From Acidimicrobiales bacterium (lineage in GTDB: Bacteria > Actinomycetota > Acidimicrobiia > Acidimicrobiales > JACCXE01): 64,000 bases of DNA. Positions 48,710 through 57,619 of this stretch are shown piece by piece. Numbering within the stretch: the stretch's first letter is position 1; each line of letters opens with the position of its first letter. Under the pieces are notes generated by a model that was not told the origin of the DNA, made no database searches, and saw only the letters and a program-made list of their open reading frames with translations. The stretch is taken from NCBI GenBank assembly GCA_035546775.1, contig DASZWD010000049.1, positions 1-64,000 on the forward strand, given 5' to 3'. The translations under genes were made by a program, and so were the position numbers.

Positions 48710-49838
48710 AGTCGAACTGCCCGTGCAGATCGGCAACGCCCTTGGCGTTGGGACGGCCGTCGACGTAGAAGTGCACCGGCCGGGCTGAGGCGACCATCTC
48801 GAAGGTGTCGTGCTCCGAGACGCCGAGGCCGGCCTTGTACGACCCCGAGACGAGCTCGGTCGGGATGCGCACGCGGAACTCGACGCGGTCGCCGGCCGCG
48901 AACGCGCGCCCGGCCTGGACGCCTTCGCCGTAGACCATCACGCCGCGATCGGTGCTGATGCTGAAGCCGAATACCGGATCGTCCATCGGCGCGGTGAACG
49001 CGACGACCGCTTCGAATCCGTCGTCGGTGCGCTTCCACGACTCCACCTGGGCGAGACCGCGCACCTCTTCGTCCGACCCGATGCTGACATCGGCGTCAGG
49101 CTCGCGCTCCTCGCCGAGCAACTGGTGGTACAGCGAGATGGCGTCCGCGGTGGCGCCGTAGAACCGCTGGGCACCGTTGTGCAGCACCATCGTGTGGTCG
49201 CACATGCGCCGCACGGCGTTGAGGTTGTGACTGACGACCACGACCGTGGCGCCCGAGTCACGAATCTCGGCCATCTTGTCGAAGCACTTCATCTGGAACC
49301 CGAGGTCGCCCACGGCGAGCACCTCATCGATGAGCAGCACTTGCGGGTTGACGTTGATGGCCACCGCGAAGCCGAGGCGCACGAACATGCCCGACGAATA
49401 GAATTTCACCGGCGTGTCGACGAAGCCGGTGACGTCGGCGAAGTCGATGATGTCGTCGAGCCGGGCGTCGACCTCGGCGCGGCTGAGCCCGAGGATGGCG
49501 GCGTTCACGTAGACGTTCTCGCGGCCGGTCAACTCAGGGTGAAAGCCGACGCCGACGGAGATGAGCGGCGCCACCTTCCCCCGCACGCTCACGCGACCCT
49601 CGCTCGGTGCGGTGACACCGGCGAGCATCTGGAGCAGGGTGGACTTGCCCGAACCGTTGCGACCGATGACGCCGACGCACTCTCCGGCGCCGACCTCGAG
49701 GTCGACGTGGCGGACGGCCCACAGCTGCGAGCGCGTCGTGCGGGCCCGGAACCGCAGCGCGGACACGAGCATCGGCGCGTCCTCGAACTTCGTGTAGCGC
49801 TTGCCGACGTCGGCCAGAGAGATGAGCGGCGTCGGCAT
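48696..49838 (-). CDS. wzt: Polysaccharide ABC exporter ATPase with C-terminal cargo domain
   Basis: A 380-residue ATPase of the Wzt/TagH type. Walker A GRNGSGKST (59-67), signature YSSGM (148-152), Walker B VLLIDEVLAVGD (167-178), H-loop VSHN. The domain after residue 255 is a beta-sandwich of the Wzt C-terminal type (FGFSISTDRGVMVYGEG), which in known systems recognises the cap or modified end of the glycan. ATG 49838 shares a base with the upstream permease stop (TGATG). It works with Wzm to carry lipid-linked polysaccharide across the membrane. Confidence 0.92.
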   Translation of the reverse strand: MPTPLISLADVGKRYTKFEDAPMLVSALRFRARTTRSQLWAVRHVDLEVGAGECVGVIGRNGSGKSTLLQMLAGVTAPSEGRVSVRGKVAPLISVGVGFHPELTGRENVYVNAAILGLSRAEVDARLDDIIDFADVTGFVDTPVKFYSSGMFVRLGFAVAINVNPQVLLIDEVLAVGDLGFQMKCFDKMAEIRDSGATVVVVSHNLNAVRRMCDHTMVLHNGAQRFYGATADAISLYHQLLGEEREPDADVSIGSDEEVRGLAQVESWKRTDDGFEAVVAFTAPMDDPVFGFSISTDRGVMVYGEGVQAGRAFAAGDRVEFRVRIPTELVSGSYKAGLGVSEHDTFEMVASARPVHFYVDGRPNAKGVADLHGQFDFRSS

Positions 49839-50662
49839 CAGAGGCGGTCGGCGAAGAGTCGGTCGAAGCGACGGTGCAACGCGAGCGCAACGAGCACGAG
49901 GGCGACGATCCATGCGCCGGCGACGAGCAGCGACAGTGTCCAGTTCGGCGACGCGCCCACGGTGGCGAAGCGGAACAGCTCGACGACGCCGGTCATCGGG
50001 TTGACCCGCACGAAGGGCCGCAGCGAGCGCGGCAGCTGGTCGATCGAAAAGATGATCGGCGTCACGTAGAGCCACACGGTGAGCGCCGCGGTCACGAGGA
50101 AGCGCACGTCGCGGAAGTAGACGTGGAGCGCCGCGAGCACGAGCGAGAACGCCGACGCCAGCACCGCTACCAGCACGACGCCCGGGATCAGCAGCAGCAG
50201 TTTCGGTCCAAGGTGCACGCCGAAGCCGAGGCACATGACCACGAGAATGACGACGCTCACGGCCACGCCGTACATGGCGCTCACCGCGCTCACGAGCGGC
50301 AGCACCGCGCGGGGGAAGTAGATGCGGTTCGACAGCGACGAGTTGTCGACGATGGCCGTAGCCCCGCCGCCGAGCGTGGAGGAGAAGTACGACCACGGCA
50401 CCATGCCGGCGAACACGTAGGCGGCGTAGTCGGGCGCGTGGGACCGCAGCAGGTGGCCGAACACCAGCGTGAGGATCATCGCCTGAAGCAGCGGCAGGCC
50501 GACGGCCCACAGCAAACCGAACGACGTGCGGCGGTAACGGACGAAGAAGTCCTTGCGGGCCAGCACCGCGACGAGACCTCGAGAGCGCCAGACGTCGCGC
50601 ACGATCCCGCGCACCGGCGGCGGCGTCGGCGTGAGGTCGAACCCCTCCAGAGTGCTGGCCAC
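49838..50662 (-). CDS. wzm: Polysaccharide ABC exporter permease
   Basis: A 274-residue ABC-2 permease with six helices; ARKDFFVRYRRTSFGLLWAVGLPLLQAM at the start is the typical amphipathic interface helix of Wzm/TagG, and the last helix ends before a short basic tail. GTG 50662 is a reasoned choice; upstream starts would enter the divergent glycosyltransferase gene, and no ribosome site is clear. Followed by wzt in a one-base overlap. Confidence 0.9.
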   Translation of the reverse strand: MASTLEGFDLTPTPPPVRGIVRDVWRSRGLVAVLARKDFFVRYRRTSFGLLWAVGLPLLQAMILTLVFGHLLRSHAPDYAAYVFAGMVPWSYFSSTLGGGATAIVDNSSLSNRIYFPRAVLPLVSAVSAMYGVAVSVVILVVMCLGFGVHLGPKLLLLIPGVVLVAVLASAFSLVLAALHVYFRDVRFLVTAALTVWLYVTPIIFSIDQLPRSLRPFVRVNPMTGVVELFRFATVGASPNWTLSLLVAGAWIVALVLVALALHRRFDRLFADRL

Positions 50663-50672
50663 GGCGAGAACG

Positions 50673-51812
50673 ATGGCAGACTGCGCCGTCGTGCGCGAAC
50701 TACGAGTGTTGTTGACGCACACCTATTGCTGGCCCGAAGTGCGTCGCGGCGCGGAGCGCTACATCCACGAGCTCGGCGCGGCGCTGGTCGACGCCGGCCA
50801 CGACGTCCGCATCGTCGCCACCGCGCCGCAGCCGTCGAAGGGCACGGTGCTCGACGTGCCGGTCCAGCGTTTGCAGCGGCGCACCGGACCGACCCGCTAC
50901 GGCGAGTTCGCCCCCGAAGTCGCCTTCGGGCGCGAAGTGCTGGTGCGGCACCTCTTCGACGGCATCGACGTGTGGCACGCCTTCGGGACGGGAGACGCGG
51001 CGGCCGCCGCGTTTTTGTCGTCGGTGCGTCTGTTCCCGAAGGTGCGCTCGGTCTACACCGACCTCGGCGGCCCCGTCCGCTCGTACCGCGAGCAGCGGCC
51101 CGACCACCGGCTGTTCCAGTACGCGGTGCGCAACCTCGACGCCTACGTGTGCCTGTCCGAAGCAACGCGTGCGGTGCTCGAATCCGACTACGACCGGCGC
51201 GGCCTCGTGGTCGGCGGCGGCGTCGACCTCGTGCGCTTCGCTCCGCCCTCGCAGCGCAGCGACGTGCCGACGCTGCTGTTCATGAGCGCCGTCGACGAGC
51301 CGCGCAAGAACCTGCCGTTGCTGCTCGAAGCCTTCGACCTCATCGTGGCGACCCGCCCCGAGGTGCGGTTGATGCTCGCCGGCCCCGGCGACCCGACCTC
51401 GGCGCTGGCCGATTCGACCGCTCGAGTGCGCGCCGCCACCGACGTGCACGGCGTAGGCGATGTCGAAGACGTGGCATCGCTCTACGGGGCAGCGTGGGCG
51501 ACGGTGCTGCCGTCGATGCGCGAGGCGTTCGGCCTCGTGCTCGTCGAGTCGCTGGCGTCGGGGACGCCCATCGTCGCCATCGCCGACAGCGGCGGGCCGG
51601 TCGAGATCGTCCAGCCCGGCATCGGCGTGCTGGCGCGCGACCAGTCGCCCAAGGCGCTGGCCAACGCCTGCCTCGAGGCGCTCGCCCTCGCCGCCAAGGG
51701 CGACAAGACGCGGGACGCCTGCCGCCGCGAAGCCGTCGCCAAGTACAGCTGGGAAGCGGCGATCGTGCCGCGCCTCGAGCAGATCTACCGCGGCGAACTC
51801 ACCGAGAGCTAG
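50673..51812 (+). CDS. Family 4 glycosyltransferase
   Basis: A 379-residue GT-B retaining glycosyltransferase. N-terminal domain: VLLTHTYCWPEVRRGAERYIHELG with the acceptor-side loop. C-terminal nucleotide-sugar domain: TLLFMSAVDEPRKNLPLLLEAF, LVLVESLASGTPIVAIADSGGPVEIV (the E(x7)E motif). ATG 50673 or GTG 50691 may be the start. It is divergent from wzm with a very small overlap of control region and ends before a large hairpin. Confidence 0.88.
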   Translation: MADCAVVRELRVLLTHTYCWPEVRRGAERYIHELGAALVDAGHDVRIVATAPQPSKGTVLDVPVQRLQRRTGPTRYGEFAPEVAFGREVLVRHLFDGIDVWHAFGTGDAAAAAFLSSVRLFPKVRSVYTDLGGPVRSYREQRPDHRLFQYAVRNLDAYVCLSEATRAVLESDYDRRGLVVGGGVDLVRFAPPSQRSDVPTLLFMSAVDEPRKNLPLLLEAFDLIVATRPEVRLMLAGPGDPTSALADSTARVRAATDVHGVGDVEDVASLYGAAWATVLPSMREAFGLVLVESLASGTPIVAIADSGGPVEIVQPGIGVLARDQSPKALANACLEALALAAKGDKTRDACRREAVAKYSWEAAIVPRLEQIYRGELTES

Positions 51813-51861
51813 CGGCGGCGGCGCCAGCCGCCACCGGCGCAAGCCGCCCCGCCGCATCCAT

Positions 51862-51935
51862 GCTGTGCAAGCGAAAGCAACGCCGCTGGTTCCACCAAAC
51901 GAGGCCAAGCGCGCTCGCCTTTTCGCTTGCACAGC
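51862..51935. terminator. Long-armed hairpin between convergent glycosyltransferase and FkbM genes
   Basis: GCTGTGCAAGCGAAA (51862-51876) and TTTCGCTTGCACAGC (51921-51935) are perfectly complementary 15-base arms with a 44-base loop. They sit in the 175-base spacer between two converging genes, so a shared terminator is likely. The rest of the spacer is GC-rich, imperfectly self-complementary sequence with no gene. Confidence 0.6.
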
Positions 51936-51987
51936 GACAGGACCCGCGGCCGCCCGCCGCGCGGCCGCCGCCGGTGCGCCCGGCGGG

Positions 51988-52731
51988 CTAGGAGCGCAGG
52001 GCGGTGATCGACTTCGTCGTCGGGGTGACGGGGGCGTCGAGGGTGAAGCCCCAGTCGGTGAGGCGAGCGCCGACGGCGACGGGGTCGACGCCGCGGCCTG
52101 GGTGCACGTCGAGCAGCACCAGCATCGGGTGGTCGCCGGAGAACGTGGCGGCCGCGCCGGCGAGGACGCGTTCCTCGGCGCCTTCGACGTCGATCTTGAT
52201 GGCGTCGACGTGGTCGACGTCGCGGGCCGCGAGCATGGCGTCGAGGGTTTGGGTGGGCACGGTGACCTCGCCGGTGGTGGCGACGCCCTCGGTCGACAGC
52301 AGGCTGTGCCATCCGGACTTTTCGCCGAGGTGCAGGACCGCATCGCCGTCGCGTTCGGCCAGCGCGACACGCACCACCTCGACGTTGGCGTAGTGGTTAC
52401 GCGCCACGCTGCGCTCGATCCAGTCGGCATTGGTCGGCTCCGGCTCGACGGCGATCACGCGCCCGCCGGCGCCGACGAGACGGGCGGCGAACAGCGCGAA
52501 GTCGCCCTTGTTGGCGCCGACGTCGACGAACACGTCGCCGGGGCGCAGGTGCTGGCGCAGCGCGGCGAACTTGGGCGCCTCGTACATGCGCAGCACCCGC
52601 GCCAGCATCATCGGCGACTCGCGCAGGTCGAGATAGATCCGCCCGCCGGCGACGGGATAGGCGTGGTAGCCGCGGGGCAGCAACGGCCGCAGCGCCGCGT
52701 GCCGGCGGAGCAACCTGCGCCGAACGTCCAT
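51988..52731 (-). CDS. FkbM-family methyltransferase
   Basis: A 247-residue SAM methyltransferase: VFVDVGANKGDFALFAARLVG (SAM motif I), VIAVEPEP, and the FkbM signature IKIDVEGAEERVLAG. FkbM enzymes methylate sugar hydroxyls, often on terminal or capping residues of polysaccharides. Translation starts at an ATG that overlaps the upstream methyltransferase stop (TGATG). Confidence 0.9.
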   Translation of the reverse strand: MDVRRRLLRRHAALRPLLPRGYHAYPVAGGRIYLDLRESPMMLARVLRMYEAPKFAALRQHLRPGDVFVDVGANKGDFALFAARLVGAGGRVIAVEPEPTNADWIERSVARNHYANVEVVRVALAERDGDAVLHLGEKSGWHSLLSTEGVATTGEVTVPTQTLDAMLAARDVDHVDAIKIDVEGAEERVLAGAAATFSGDHPMLVLLDVHPGRGVDPVAVGARLTDWGFTLDAPVTPTTKSITALRS

Positions 52732-53882
52732 CACGCGCCGGTCCCGACCGTCAGCGGCACCGCTTCGCCCGACCCCGAGAAGGGTCCGGGCCACACGCCC
52801 GGTGGCGGCGTCAGGCTCACCGGCGCGCCGGTCTTCCGGCACACGACGAGCATGTGACAACCGAGGCGGTTGAGCAGCGGTACGGCGCGGCACACCCGCT
52901 CGACGACGTCCACGGCGCGACGCCCCCACTCACCGCGGCGGTCGAAGAACTTCGCCGACTGTGATTGCGGTGGCGGGAATTCGAAGGTCGAGAAGTGGAA
53001 GTCGCCGAACCCGGCGGCGGCGAACATGGCGCGCGTCTCGCCGTAGATGTGATGCGTGTGCGGCACCCACACGTCGGGCGCGTCGGGGGGCAGCAGCGCG
53101 CGGTCCACCTTGTAGGGCCACACCCACGGTCGCAGCGAGATGAGCTCGGGTCGGTAGGCGCCGAACGCCTTTTCCAGCCAGGCGAACAGGTGCGTGAGTG
53201 GCGAGCGCAGCGGTACCTCCGACGCGTTGTTGGTCGTCATCACGAACGTGCCGCCGGGCTTGAGCACGCGGGCGATCTCCCACACTGCCAACTCAGGTTG
53301 CATCAGGTGCTCGATGACTTCGGAGAACACGACCACGTCGAAGGTCGCGTCGGCGAAGGGCAATTCCTCGGCCGACGACCGCGCCCACACCGTCGTGAGC
53401 GTCTTCGGGTCGTCCGCGTGCTTGGCCTTGGCGTAGGCAATGTGGTGGCCGCCGTAGTCGACGCCGACGTAGGTGAGCGTGCGGTCGGCGAGGCGGTCCG
53501 CGACCAGCGCGGAGCCGCACCCGAGGTCGAGCACGACACCGCCGTCCGGGCACGCACGCGACGCGGCGGTCGAGGTCAGGTCGTAGCGCATCTCGTGGCG
53601 GTGCTGGTGGTACTCGCCCCAGATGTCGAACTCTTCTTCGATGGTGACGACCTTCTCGTTGTAGACGCGCGAGAACGTCTCCCAGTTGGCGGTGCGTAGC
53701 AGCTCGCGCTCACGCGCCGTCTCGGCCCGCGCCGCGCGGCGGTAGCGGACATAGGAGTACGTCCACACGCCGAGGAGCGCCGCGAGGGACACCAGGTGCA
53801 CCCACCACGGATAAAACGGCCACACGACGAGGGCGAGCAGCGCGAGGGGCACGGCCACCTTGAGGAGACGAATGCGCCGCAT
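52731..53882 (-). CDS. Membrane-anchored class I (type 11) methyltransferase
   Basis: A 383-residue protein with N-terminal hydrophobic segments (about 7-45) followed by a SAM-dependent fold: VVLDLGCGSALVADRLA, VGVDYGGHHIAYAK, DVVVFSEVIEHLMQPE and LKPGGTFVMTTNN. A membrane-tethered methyltransferase suggests the acceptor is a lipid-linked intermediate. ATG 53882 is used; a GTG one codon upstream is possible. It is coupled to the FkbM gene by TGATG. Confidence 0.82.
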   Translation of the reverse strand: MRRIRLLKVAVPLALLALVVWPFYPWWVHLVSLAALLGVWTYSYVRYRRAARAETARERELLRTANWETFSRVYNEKVVTIEEEFDIWGEYHQHRHEMRYDLTSTAASRACPDGGVVLDLGCGSALVADRLADRTLTYVGVDYGGHHIAYAKAKHADDPKTLTTVWARSSAEELPFADATFDVVVFSEVIEHLMQPELAVWEIARVLKPGGTFVMTTNNASEVPLRSPLTHLFAWLEKAFGAYRPELISLRPWVWPYKVDRALLPPDAPDVWVPHTHHIYGETRAMFAAAGFGDFHFSTFEFPPPQSQSAKFFDRRGEWGRRAVDVVERVCRAVPLLNRLGCHMLVVCRKTGAPVSLTPPPGVWPGPFSGSGEAVPLTVGTGA

Positions 53883-53905
53883 CACCCGTAGATTGTGGGC
53901 GCTTT

Positions 53906-54646
53906 ATGAGACCCGTCCAATTCATGCGCGACCACCAGCACCAAGTCGTGGTCGCCTGGCGCCGTTTGCGCCAGCAGGTCTTCGTGGCGCGGGTCAAGGC
54001 GATGGCCACGTGGGAGCGGGCCACGGTCGAGTTCCACTTCGCCCCCGACGTGCGCATCGGCCGGGGCGTGCGGGTCTATGTCTGGCCGGGTACCCACACC
54101 ACCTTTTCGATGGGCGCCCGGTCGCGCATCGGCGACAACGTGACGATCCACATGAAGGGCGGCTCGTTCACCGCCGGCATCCGCACCGACCTGCGCGCCG
54201 GTGTGGCGGTGCAGATCGAAGGGCGCATCACCCTCGACGGCGAGAACACCATCAGCTACGGCTCGGTGCTTCACTGCGGCGACTCCGTCCATCTCGGCTA
54301 CGCGGCCATCATGGCCGAGTACGCCACCGTGGCCGACTCCACGCACTTTCACACGACGCCCGACGAGCCCGTCGGTGAGAACGTCAAGTTCGCCCCCGTC
54401 GACATCGGCCGCAACACGTTCATCTGCCCGCGGGTCTCGGTGGGTCGGGGCGTGACCATCGGCCCGTGGACGGTGATCGGTCCGAGCTCCGTCGTGGCCA
54501 AGGACATCCCCGCCGGCGTGTTCGCGTCCGGCGTGCCGGCCGAGGTGGTGCGCTCGCTCGACCACCCGTGGATGGACGCCGTGGAGCGCGGGGCTGCGGG
54601 CGCGCCTGACCCGGAGTGGCCGGCCTGGACGAAGCACAAGGCATGA
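53906..54646 (+). CDS. Left-handed beta-helix (hexapeptide-repeat) acyltransferase
   Basis: A 246-residue protein with hexapeptide repeats from about residue 45: IGRGVRVYVWPGTH, IGDNVTIHMKGG, ITLDGENTISYGSVLHC and, after a loop with His residues (DSTHFHTTP), IGRNTFICPRVSVGRGVTIGPWTVIGPSSVVAKDIPAG. This is the NodL/WbbJ-type acetyltransferase fold, which acetylates sugars from acetyl-CoA as a trimer. The C-terminal GVPAEVVRSL matches the family closing. It overlaps the next gene (ATGA). Confidence 0.88.
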   Translation: MRPVQFMRDHQHQVVVAWRRLRQQVFVARVKAMATWERATVEFHFAPDVRIGRGVRVYVWPGTHTTFSMGARSRIGDNVTIHMKGGSFTAGIRTDLRAGVAVQIEGRITLDGENTISYGSVLHCGDSVHLGYAAIMAEYATVADSTHFHTTPDEPVGENVKFAPVDIGRNTFICPRVSVGRGVTIGPWTVIGPSSVVAKDIPAGVFASGVPAEVVRSLDHPWMDAVERGAAGAPDPEWPAWTKHKA

Positions 54647-55566
54647 GCGAACCGCGCATATCCGTCGTGGTGCCCACCGTCGACCGCGTCGCGCTGCTCG
54701 AGCGCACGCTGCGCGGCCTCGCCGCCCAGGACGGCGTCGACTTCGAGGCCATCGTCGTGCACGACGGCGACTTCGGCGTGCGGGCCCTGCTCGCCGCCTG
54801 GCAGGACCGCCTGCCGCTGCGCGCTCTCCAGATCCCCGAACGGGGTGCGGTGCCGAAACGAAACGTCGGTTGGCGCGCCGCCCGGGCGCCGTTCGTCGCC
54901 TTCACCGACGACGACTGCGAACCGGCGCCCGGCTGGCTCAAGAGCGCGCTCGCCGCCTTCGATGCCGCCGACGACTCCGTCGACATCGTCCAGGGCCGCG
55001 TCGACGCTCATCCAGAGGACGCCGGCGTCGAGGGCGTGTTCAAACGCACCATCGAAGTGCACCAGCGCTACGAGGGGTACCCGAACGCCAACCTCGTCTA
55101 CCGGCGCAGCGCCCTAGAGCGCGTCGGCGGATACGACGACGCCTACTGGGGCGCGGGCGAGGACTCCGACCTCGCCCATCGCGTCCTCGAGTCCGGTGGC
55201 GGCGTGCGCTACGTCGACGACGCCGTCGTGTGGCACGCCGTGCGCGCCGTCACGTTCCAGGATCACTTGCGGTCGCTGCCGCGGTGGGCGAACGCGCCGC
55301 TGAGCATCAAGCGCCATCCGCAACTGCGGCCACTGATTTACCGCCGCATCTTCTGGAAGAAGTCGCACACGACTGGCGCGCTGGCGCTGCTCGGTCTCGT
55401 GCTGGCGCCGTTCAACTGGCGCTGGCTCGCGCTCGTGGCGCCGGTCTTCGTACGACGGATGCGGGCCAGCGGAGGCCGCGCCGGCGCGCAGTTGGCCGTC
55501 GCCGACATCGCCGAGGTGGCCGTCACCGCCGCCGGTTCGGTGCGCTACGGCACGCTGTTCATTTGA
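54643..55566 (+). CDS. Family 2 glycosyltransferase
   Basis: A 307-residue GT-A enzyme. It starts RISVVVPTVDR, has a variant nucleotide-binding strand ending VHDGDF, AFTDDDCEPAPGWL (DxD motif), the acceptor region GGYDDAYWGAGEDSDLAHRVLESGG, and a C-terminal helical part with an Arg-rich membrane-proximal tail. ATG 54643 overlaps the acyltransferase stop. Its sugar is unknown. Confidence 0.88.
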   Translation: MSEPRISVVVPTVDRVALLERTLRGLAAQDGVDFEAIVVHDGDFGVRALLAAWQDRLPLRALQIPERGAVPKRNVGWRAARAPFVAFTDDDCEPAPGWLKSALAAFDAADDSVDIVQGRVDAHPEDAGVEGVFKRTIEVHQRYEGYPNANLVYRRSALERVGGYDDAYWGAGEDSDLAHRVLESGGGVRYVDDAVVWHAVRAVTFQDHLRSLPRWANAPLSIKRHPQLRPLIYRRIFWKKSHTTGALALLGLVLAPFNWRWLALVAPVFVRRMRASGGRAGAQLAVADIAEVAVTAAGSVRYGTLFI

Positions 55567-56450
55567 CACGCCCTCCCCTGTCGATCGTCGTCCCCTCACG
55601 CGACCGTCCCGAGCAACTCGCCCGCTGCGTCGCCAGCGTGCGGGCCGCCATGGGCCCCGAGGACGAACTCATCGTCGTGGATTCCGCGTCGCAACCACCG
55701 ATCGCGCTCGCCGATACGCGGGTGGTGCGCGTCGAGCGGCCGGGAGTGAACCGCGCCCGCAACGCCGGGTGGCACGCGGCGACGCATGACTTACTGGCCT
55801 ACGTCGACGACGACGTCGTCGTCGATCCCGGCTGGGCCGACGCCTTCGCCACCAGCGCGGCGGCCCACCCCGACGCCGCGTTCATCACCGGCCGCCTCGG
55901 GCCGCTCGACGCCGGCACCCACCACGGCGGCGTGGCGGTCAAGGACGACGCCGACCCCGCGACCCTCGACGACGACAGCCGCGGCGACCTCGGCCACGGC
56001 GCCAATTTGCTCGTGCGCGCCGAAGCCCTCGCCGCTGTCGGCGGATGGGACGACGCCCTGGGCAACGGCGGCCGTTTTAAGTCCGCCCCCGAGGCCGATC
56101 TCTACGACCGCCTATTCGCGGCGGGCTACCTGGGTCGCTATGAACCGACGGCGGCCGCCCGCCACGAGCAGTGGCGCTCGCCGGCGCAGCTCGTCCGGCT
56201 CGACTGGCGCTACGGGTTCGGCAACGGCGCCCGCCTGGCCAAGCTCGTCCGCACCGACCGGCGCCGTGCCCGGCGCGTGGGGGGCGAAGCGCTGTGGGGC
56301 TGGGGGCTCCAGCGCTTTGGAGCCCCGCTACGCGACCGCAACAAGACCGAGGTGGCCCGCGTCGCCGCCCGTCTCGCCGGGACGGCGGCGGGGTTCGCCC
56401 GCGCCGCCTTCGTACCGGTCCGCAACGGACATTTCGTGGACCGCTGGTAG
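55563..56450 (+). CDS. Family 2 glycosyltransferase, TTG start
   Basis: A 295-residue GT-A enzyme (LSIVVPSRDRPEQLARCVASV, VDSASQPP, AYVDDDVVVDPGWADAF, GGWDDALGNGGRFKSAPEADLYDRL). It starts at TTG 55563, overlapping the previous gene's stop as TTGA, which preserves the coupled pattern of the locus. The C-terminus has the LVRLDWRYGFGNGARLAKL element seen in several glycosyltransferases. Confidence 0.86.
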   Translation: MTRPPLSIVVPSRDRPEQLARCVASVRAAMGPEDELIVVDSASQPPIALADTRVVRVERPGVNRARNAGWHAATHDLLAYVDDDVVVDPGWADAFATSAAAHPDAAFITGRLGPLDAGTHHGGVAVKDDADPATLDDDSRGDLGHGANLLVRAEALAAVGGWDDALGNGGRFKSAPEADLYDRLFAAGYLGRYEPTAAARHEQWRSPAQLVRLDWRYGFGNGARLAKLVRTDRRRARRVGGEALWGWGLQRFGAPLRDRNKTEVARVAARLAGTAAGFARAAFVPVRNGHFVDRW

Positions 56451-56491
56451 CATCTCGCCCGAAACCAGCTGGGAACCATGGGGTTGTAGAC

Positions 56492-57619
56492 GTGATCGTG
56501 AAGTACGTGCGGAAGAACATGGCCAAGCGGGCGGCGGTACTCGGCGTCGCCGCCACGATGCTCGTGGGCCTGTCGTCGAATGCCGAGGCGCTGCCAAAGG
56601 TGAAAGCCGTCTCGAAGGTCCAGGCAGCGACGAAGCCGGTGAACGGCAAGTTCACCGTCGTCGGGACGCAGATCATCGGCCCGACGGGCAAGCAATTCAT
56701 GCCTCGCGGCGTGAACAAGGGCGGGCTGCAGTTCACCAAGGGCGGCTACGGCGACACCTACGAGAACTACAAGAAGATGAAGAGCTGGGGCGTCAACGTC
56801 GTGCGCATTCCCCTGTCGCCGACGTTCGGCCTGCCCCGCATGTGCACCTACGACAAGAACTACCTGAAGCACGTCGACAAGATCGTGCGCTGGGCCGAGC
56901 AGCTCAAGATGCTCGTCATCCTCGACGACCACATGTCGACCAAAGGACTCACGTGCGGCACCGGTCAGTGGTGGGGCCCGGAGCGGGCGCCCGACCTCCA
57001 GAACCTGGCCTTCGTCAAGGCGCTGGGCACCCGCTACAAGAACCACCCTTGGGTCGCCGTCGACCTCTACAACGAGCCCCACGACATTCCTGACGGCATC
57101 TGGCGCAACGGCGGCATCGTCGACGGTTTCCGCGCCGTCGGCATGCAGCAGATGCTCGACGGGTTCCGCTCGACCGGCAACACCAACCTGGTCTTCGCCA
57201 CCGGCAACCTGTGGGGCAACGACCTGCGCATGGTCGTGAACAACCCGCTGTCGGGTGACCACAACGTCGTGTACGCCGCGCACACGTACCCCTTCTATTG
57301 CGTCGGTCTTGGCGGCACCGTCTACTACCAGACGCCGTACTGGTGCGAGGGCAAGCAGTACCCGCCGTTCCTCGACACCCAGATCGCGCCGGCCGTCGCC
57401 AAGCGCGCCGTCATGATCACCGAGTTCGGCACGCAGCGCTCGATCCCCGGCGAGATCCAAGCGCCGATCGACTGGGCCGAGCAACACCACATCGGTTGGG
57501 CCACGTGGCAGTGGTGCAGCGGTCGCATGACCGACTTCTGCCTCCTCGACAGCAGCGGTCACGCCTCGGTCAGCGGTAAGCCAGTGAAGGACTCGCTGGC
57601 ACGCGCGACCGGGAAGTAA
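56492..57619 (+). CDS. Secreted family 5 glycoside hydrolase
   Basis: A 375-residue exported glycosidase. The signal peptide is best read from ATG 56519 (AKRAAVLGVAATMLVGLSSNAEA); GTG 56492 is the frame's other start. The GH5 barrel has RGVNKGGLQ, VNVVRIPL, DLYNEPHD (acid/base Glu) and MITEFGTQR (nucleophile Glu). It would cut beta-linked glucan or mannan outside the cell, perhaps trimming or releasing the exported glycan. Its 3' end overlaps the convergent ligase gene by 50 bases. Confidence 0.88.
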   Translation: MIVKYVRKNMAKRAAVLGVAATMLVGLSSNAEALPKVKAVSKVQAATKPVNGKFTVVGTQIIGPTGKQFMPRGVNKGGLQFTKGGYGDTYENYKKMKSWGVNVVRIPLSPTFGLPRMCTYDKNYLKHVDKIVRWAEQLKMLVILDDHMSTKGLTCGTGQWWGPERAPDLQNLAFVKALGTRYKNHPWVAVDLYNEPHDIPDGIWRNGGIVDGFRAVGMQQMLDGFRSTGNTNLVFATGNLWGNDLRMVVNNPLSGDHNVVYAAHTYPFYCVGLGGTVYYQTPYWCEGKQYPPFLDTQIAPAVAKRAVMITEFGTQRSIPGEIQAPIDWAEQHHIGWATWQWCSGRMTDFCLLDSSGHASVSGKPVKDSLARATGK

